This document shows, piece by piece, positions 62,601-64,000 of a stretch of 64,000 nt of DNA. A program made the translations under genes and the position numbers. Each line of letters starts with the position of its first letter. Within the stretch, counting starts at the first letter, position 1. This stretch comes from Stercorarius parasiticus (lineage: Eukaryota > Chordata > Aves > Charadriiformes > Stercorariidae): positions 302,205-366,204 of the forward strand of contig VWZL01002060.1 in assembly GCA_013396915.1 (NCBI GenBank). Direction: 5' to 3'. The notes beneath the pieces were generated by a model. That model had not been told where the DNA came from. It saw nothing but the letters and a program-made list of their open reading frames with translations, and did not search any database.

Positions 62601-64000
62601 AAAAGATGTAAAAAAAGATCATGGAAGCCTGGTTCATACCCATCATGATCCCGATTCTAAGTGAGGCGCAGTGAAAGGACAGCATAAAGGCAGGAAAAGG
62701 AAAAAAAAAAATAAAAAGATGGTAGAAAGAAACATACTTTGGAGGAAATAATGGCACAGGTGTAAGAAGAGCTGTGAAAATTGAGCTGCAGGGGCTTCAT
62801 TTCTTCTGCATCCAGTCTGATTAAGTAATTGGGAGATATTCAAAGTGGTGAAAATGAAAGACAGCTATATTTAGAACCATACTTCAGTTCATTTCCTATA
62901 GTCTCACACGTGTGGGATTGTTGGGGATGAAGAAAGGCATTTTATTTTTAGCGAAATAAAATTAAGCCAGCAAAACTTTTTAAAAGTTACAGACATTTAC
63001 ACTGCCATCCATCTAGAATGGTCTGAAAAAAATGTTAAATACAGCAACAGATATCTCTAACTAGCAACAAGTTTCTATCACAAGGTTGCAGAAAGGATAC
63101 AGCTGACAAACCCACGTTAGGCTTTTACCTTAAGTGTTGTAGTATTCTCATCATCCGACCACTGTTAAAAATAAAAACAAATCAAAGGTTACTGGTTTCC
63201 CGAGACATCCTTTATAATTTATGAGAACATCAGAATTCATATGGCTTCCCACAACACGTAGATCAAACGACTGCCCTGGAGCTCCTGTAGCATAACATCA
63301 CCATCCTCCAATTATTACGGTTGTAAATTAAGACAGCAAAAATATTATCTATTCAGCAGAAGTACTATTCTAACACATGGATAAAAGACAACCCCTATAT
63401 ATTTTAATAGTGATTTATATCACAAACTTGGACATTTCAGAACTCAACAGTCTTCCCTGTCTAAAGCTTGTATCCAGCTCCAGCATTTCCATCCTTAGAC
63501 CCATGATTCATTAGTTTCACTTGTATTTCTTTTTCATCTCCTTTTTCTGCCTTCTGTCACTTTGCGCTTACAACATTTTCCAGCCTTTTTCTTCTAAAAT
63601 ATCCTTCTGAGCTATTATGGCCTCAGAAAAGTTCATTGTTTCTTGAAGTAACTCCTCCAAATGTACTCCTCCTCCTTCTAATTTTCAGGGCATGAAACAG
63701 CATTAAGTTCAATTCCAACATCCTTCAACATTCCCTACTCATTATTACAAACGTATTTATCAAGAAATAAAAAAAAAATTATTCTGTGAAAGAGCATAGA
63801 AACATTTTAAACCTTCCCTAATGTCACAGTATAAATAATGTTTTTAAGTTTTTCAAGGCAACTATCAGAGATTATTATTTTTGTGAAGTACTCTCCTCAC
63901 CTATAAATTATGCAGAAAAGGTTACACGTTCGTAGTTTTCTCAAGAAATTTGACATTAAGTTGCATTTTATACTGACCTGTATTTCCTCTGCATCATCAC
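32594..64000 (-). CDS. CDC123: CDC123 (D123), eIF2 assembly factor, partial, spliced
   Basis: The protein is a cytosolic ATP-grasp factor that binds the gamma subunit of eIF2 and promotes assembly of the eIF2 heterotrimer, so it acts in translation initiation. Coding exons (high to low coordinate): 63978-64000 (partial), 63129-63161, 59489-59584, 58682-58788, 50878-50926, 49148-49223, 46033-46155, 41904-41932, 36302-36430, 33432-33569, 32594-32620. They total 830 nt and 275 residues plus TGA in one open frame. All visible junctions are GT-AG with matching phase. Diagnostic segments are [44 protein letters not shown] and [21 protein letters not shown]. Counting back against the ~336-residue human protein, residues 1-61 are beyond the window. 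Lysine 104 and the acidic/amide residues at 233, 246 and 248, which correspond to the ATP/Mg site, are all kept. I see no frameshift or stop. Identity is essentially certain; individual boundaries rest on splice consensus and frame. Confidence 0.97.
32621..33431 (-). other. CDC123: CDC123 last intron (811 bp)
   Basis: AT-rich intron between the C-terminal lobe exon and the 8-codon terminal exon, GTAAGAAG to TTGACAG. Nothing else is recognised in it. Confidence 0.85.
33432..33569 (-). CDS. CDC123: CDC123 exon: [19 protein letters not shown]…
   Basis: A 138-nt, 46-codon exon, phase 0/0, with acceptor CCAAAG and donor GTAAGAAGT. It encodes [16 protein letters not shown], then [16 protein letters not shown] and the helix HKLIDFLKL, the conserved C-terminal lobe. 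The frame stays open for 28 more codons past the donor, so an intron-retained transcript would end in a different, non-conserved tail. Confidence 0.96.
33570..36301 (-). other. CDC123: CDC123 intron (2.7 kb) with chimeric CR1
   Basis: GTACAG donor at 36301 to CCAAAG acceptor at 33570. Apart from the CR1 copy at 33985-34811 it is AT-rich unique sequence. Confidence 0.85.
33985..34811 (+). mobile_element. CR1 LINE with 5' ORF1 region and 3' end, internal deletion
   Basis: Left part (~33985-34355) is CR1 5' sequence. It includes GTGTGAGGTGTGACCAGGTG and an ORF1 start reading [20 protein letters not shown], a heptad-like coiled coil followed by a TDWW motif. Right part (~34360-34811) is the CR1 3' region, from GATTCTGCCCCTCTACTCC to AACCCAAACTATTCAATGATCC, itself lacking ~100 bp before the tail. 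Most of ORF1 and the endonuclease/reverse transcriptase region are missing. A 162-codon frame (34155-34643) crosses the junction. The copy is antisense to CDC123. The left border is approximate. Confidence 0.85.
36302..36430 (-). CDS. CDC123: CDC123 exon: [18 protein letters not shown]…
   Basis: A 129-nt, 43-codon exon, phase 0/0, with acceptor TTGCAG and donor GTACAG. It carries the hallmark [19 protein letters not shown], including the aspartate and asparagine matching human D246 and N248 that complete the metal-binding site. The 3' part ([12 protein letters not shown]) is the variable acidic loop and differs most from human. Confidence 0.96.
41227..41245. repeat. Poly(T) tract, 19 nt
   Basis: Uninterrupted T run inside a CDC123 intron; it could be the remains of an antisense retroposed tail, but no parent sequence is visible next to it. 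Confidence 0.85.
41411..41537 (+). mobile_element. CR1 LINE, diverged 3' end remnant
   Basis: Contains AGCTGGACTGGATGATTGTTAT and AGGTCCCTTCCAACTGAAA then TAGTTCTGTTCTA, a worn CR1 3' terminus. Higher divergence than most other copies suggests an older insertion. Confidence 0.85.
41904..41932 (-). CDS. CDC123: CDC123 microexon: [10 protein letters not shown] (29 nt)
   Basis: A 29-nt exon with acceptor TTCAG and donor GTAAGTG. With one T from the preceding exon it encodes [10 protein letters not shown] (human FVFDIYRDSR). Its aspartate corresponds to human D233, a metal/ATP-site residue. The length is not a multiple of three, so skipping would shift the frame. Flanking introns are 4.1 and 5.5 kb. 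It is supported by protein homology, splice sites and phase on both sides. Confidence 0.93.
42576..42625. repeat. Two-copy tandem repeat, 25-bp unit
   Basis: Two adjacent 25-bp units (42576-42600 and 42601-42625) differ at one base, the C or T in ATCTTTG(C/T)GCATGCATC. A recent local duplication, probably variable between individuals. Confidence 0.95.
44512..44860 (-). mobile_element. CR1 LINE, 3' end fragment
   Basis: Antisense CR1 starting at its tail (AAAATCATAGAATCG), then ACCTCCAGGGGTGGCGACTC, CCCTGGGCAGCCTGTTCCAA, GAGCAACTTGAGGCCATTTC and AGGTAGTTGTAGAGAGCAAT. It lies in the same direction as CDC123, in an intron, and belongs to a different CR1 subfamily from the GGAAGAGACC type at 30.4 kb. 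Confidence 0.95.
46033..46155 (-). CDS. CDC123: CDC123 exon: [16 protein letters not shown]…YKFLDED
   Basis: A 123-nt exon that completes the glycine codon, encodes 40 full codons and donates the first base of the next phenylalanine. Acceptor TTACAG, donor GTAAGTATC. The [13 protein letters not shown] signature is followed by a helix ending YKFLDED. Differences from human are mostly in the helix ([15 protein letters not shown]). The frame also reads on through the donor, but splicing into the next exon restores the conserved FVFD motif. Confidence 0.96.
46156..49147 (-). other. CDC123: CDC123 intron (3.0 kb)
   Basis: Between the LVLRKW and RDYTQYY exons. AT-rich unique sequence with a short (TA)n tract at 47535-47549 and no recognised mobile element. 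Confidence 0.85.
47535..47549. repeat. (TA)n microsatellite
   Basis: Short TA dinucleotide run within an AT-rich intronic stretch. Confidence 0.85.
49148..49223 (-). CDS. CDC123: CDC123 exon: [19 protein letters not shown]…
   Basis: A 76-nt exon coding 25 codons plus the first base of a glycine codon. Acceptor CTGTAG, donor GTAAGGA. It encodes the strand-rich core segment [19 protein letters not shown] followed by KENKLI, which is highly conserved in the family and forms part of the nucleotide-binding lobe of the ATP-grasp fold. Confidence 0.96.
49310..49350. repeat. Perfect 10-bp inverted repeat plus a third copy
   Basis: GATGACCTCT (49310-49319), TC, then its exact reverse complement (49322-49331), followed by another direct copy at 49341-49350. 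It could fold into a tight hairpin, 87 nt upstream (in transcript sense) of the LVLRKW exon. Confidence 0.9.
49456..49501 (-). mobile_element. CR1 LINE, tiny 3' terminal fragment
   Basis: AAAATGGCTTTTGGTTGGAA then ACCTTTAAAGACCATCTAG resembles the antisense CR1 3' terminus. It abuts a CR1 piece in the opposite direction. Confidence 0.6.
49502..49742 (+). mobile_element. CR1 LINE, 3' fragment, opposite to its neighbour
   Basis: Sense CR1-like blocks: AGACCGGACATAAGAAGAAA, TTTTTCACAGTGAGG, AAGCATTGGAACAG, and a tail with GAATGGACTAGAGACCTCC then CCCCTTCCCACC. The subfamily differs from the other copies in the window. Confidence 0.75.
50878..50926 (-). CDS. CDC123: CDC123 exon: [16 protein letters not shown]
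   Basis: A 49-nt exon: one base completing the proline codon, then 16 codons reading [16 protein letters not shown]. Acceptor TCCAG, donor GTAAGAC, ending in phase 0. Compared with human [16 protein letters not shown], only conservative differences are seen near its end. Confidence 0.95.
50927..58681 (-). other. CDC123: CDC123 largest intron (7.8 kb)
   Basis: Runs between the DAYWIAM and FIHCTDD exons. It is AT-rich, with G or A runs (for example 52804-52814 and 53460-53471). I recognise no mobile element, RNA gene or nested gene; open frames are short and unlike known proteins. Confidence 0.8.
58682..58788 (-). CDS. CDC123: CDC123 exon: [13 protein letters not shown]…
   Basis: A 107-nt exon coding 35 full codons plus the first two bases of a proline codon, which is completed by the next exon. 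Acceptor TTTAG, donor GTAAGTAG. It contains [18 protein letters not shown] and the [13 protein letters not shown] stretch typical of CDC123. A 7.75-kb intron, the largest in the window, follows it. Confidence 0.96.
58789..59488 (-). other. CDC123: CDC123 intron (700 bp)
   Basis: Short AT-rich intron between the APEFPEF and DAYWIAM exons; nothing else recognised. Confidence 0.85.
59489..59584 (-). CDS. CDC123: CDC123 exon: start of ATP-grasp core (APEFPEF…SAPR)
   Basis: A 96-nt, 32-codon, phase 0/0 exon between acceptor TTCAG and donor GTAAGAAT. It contains [16 protein letters not shown]. The lysine in FPKLNW falls at the position of human K104, a nucleotide-contacting residue of the ATP-grasp fold. 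The segment begins the conserved globular domain after the acidic linker. Confidence 0.96.
59585..63128 (-). other. CDC123: CDC123 intron (3.5 kb) with LTR remnant
   Basis: Runs between the 33-nt WSDDEN exon and the APEFPEF exon. Contains an LTR remnant at about 61855-62078; otherwise AT-rich and unremarkable. Confidence 0.85.
61855..62078 (+). mobile_element. Endogenous retroviral LTR remnant (avian type)
   Basis: Non-coding. Blocks recalled from avian LTRs occur in order: TTATTACTGAGCATGGAATA, TTTGGGTCAGCTGTCCTGGC, CTGTCCCCTCTCC, GCCTTGACGCTATGCAAACA, CTGTTCAGCAACAGC and a 3' end near AACTCCATCCCAGCCAGCCC. Only part of one LTR is present, with no internal genes. It is antisense to CDC123. 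Borders are approximate and no target-site duplication was identified. Confidence 0.7.
63129..63161 (-). CDS. CDC123: CDC123 exon: 33-nt exon [11 protein letters not shown]
   Basis: An 11-codon exon, phase 0 at both ends, flanked by acceptor AACAG and donor GTAAAA. It encodes [11 protein letters not shown], aligning with human WSDDENTATLT. It continues the acidic linker of the previous exon. Because its length is a multiple of three, skipping it would keep the reading frame and delete 11 linker residues. Confidence 0.93.
63162..63977 (-). other. CDC123: CDC123 intron (816 bp)
   Basis: GTCAGT to AACAG intron between the partial exon at the window edge and the WSDDEN exon; nothing else recognised. 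Confidence 0.85.
63978..64000 (-). CDS. CDC123: CDC123 exon, partial: acidic linker (…DDAEEIQ)
   Basis: This is the 3' part of an exon cut by the window edge. It reads DDAEEIQ after two bases of an earlier codon, matching human residues ~62-68 with one of the human acidic residues absent or shifted. The donor reads CAG|GTCAGT and the exon ends in phase 0. The stretch belongs to the acidic, probably flexible linker between the N-terminal segment and the ATP-grasp core. Confidence 0.9.

Noticed and set aside
1..64000. tRNA, rRNA, snRNA or microRNA genes
   Set aside because: No cloverleaf boxes, rRNA motifs or convincing pre-miRNA hairpins were noticed by eye; a covariance-model search (Infernal/Rfam, tRNAscan-SE) would be needed to exclude them formally.

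Overview
This window is vertebrate nuclear DNA, almost certainly from a bird. It has no bacterial-style gene packing. Coding sequence occurs only as short exons with GT-AG introns, and the repeats are dominated by CR1 LINEs whose 3' ends carry the avian signature (a block ending in GGTCCCTTCCAACC, then ATTCTATGATT). An avian-type LTR remnant and a GC-rich interspersed repeat that I recall from many neoavian genomes point the same way. Single N bases at 195 and 26901 show that this is a draft assembly.

One gene can be supported with confidence. It is CDC123 (D123), the ATP-grasp assembly chaperone of translation initiation factor eIF2, on the minus strand. Eleven coding exons run from the right window edge (64000) down to a stop codon at 32594-32596. 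They encode 275 residues in one unbroken frame, matching human CDC123 from about residue 62 to the C-terminus. The first ~61 codons and the promoter lie beyond 64000. Every junction visible inside the window is GT-AG and phase-consistent. The ATP/metal-site residues matching human K104, D233, D246 and N248 are present.

Layout. 1-560 is GC- and CpG-rich with a GGA microsatellite; it looks like the edge of a promoter CpG island. By amniote gene order this could be the 5' end of CAMK1D (minus strand, continuing left), but no CAMK1D coding exon is in the window. 561-27262 is intergenic, with CR1 copies, a ~1 kb GC-rich repeat inside CR1 sequence, two older LINE remnants and several AT-rich blocks that look like conserved non-coding DNA. 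27263-32593 lies downstream of the CDC123 stop and may be a long 3' UTR ending at a good poly(A) signal at 27961-27966. 32594-64000 is CDC123 exons and introns, with CR1 fragments and one LTR remnant in the introns.

The coding content is ordinary. I found no undescribed gene system, RNA gene or CRISPR array. The points most worth a second look are: an exact 199-bp duplication around a single N (a probable assembly error); a CR1 copy that keeps its 5' ORF1 region joined to its 3' end; the division of the CDC123 metal site across a 29-nt exon; and the intergenic interval corresponding to the human CDC123/CAMK1D type 2 diabetes regulatory locus.
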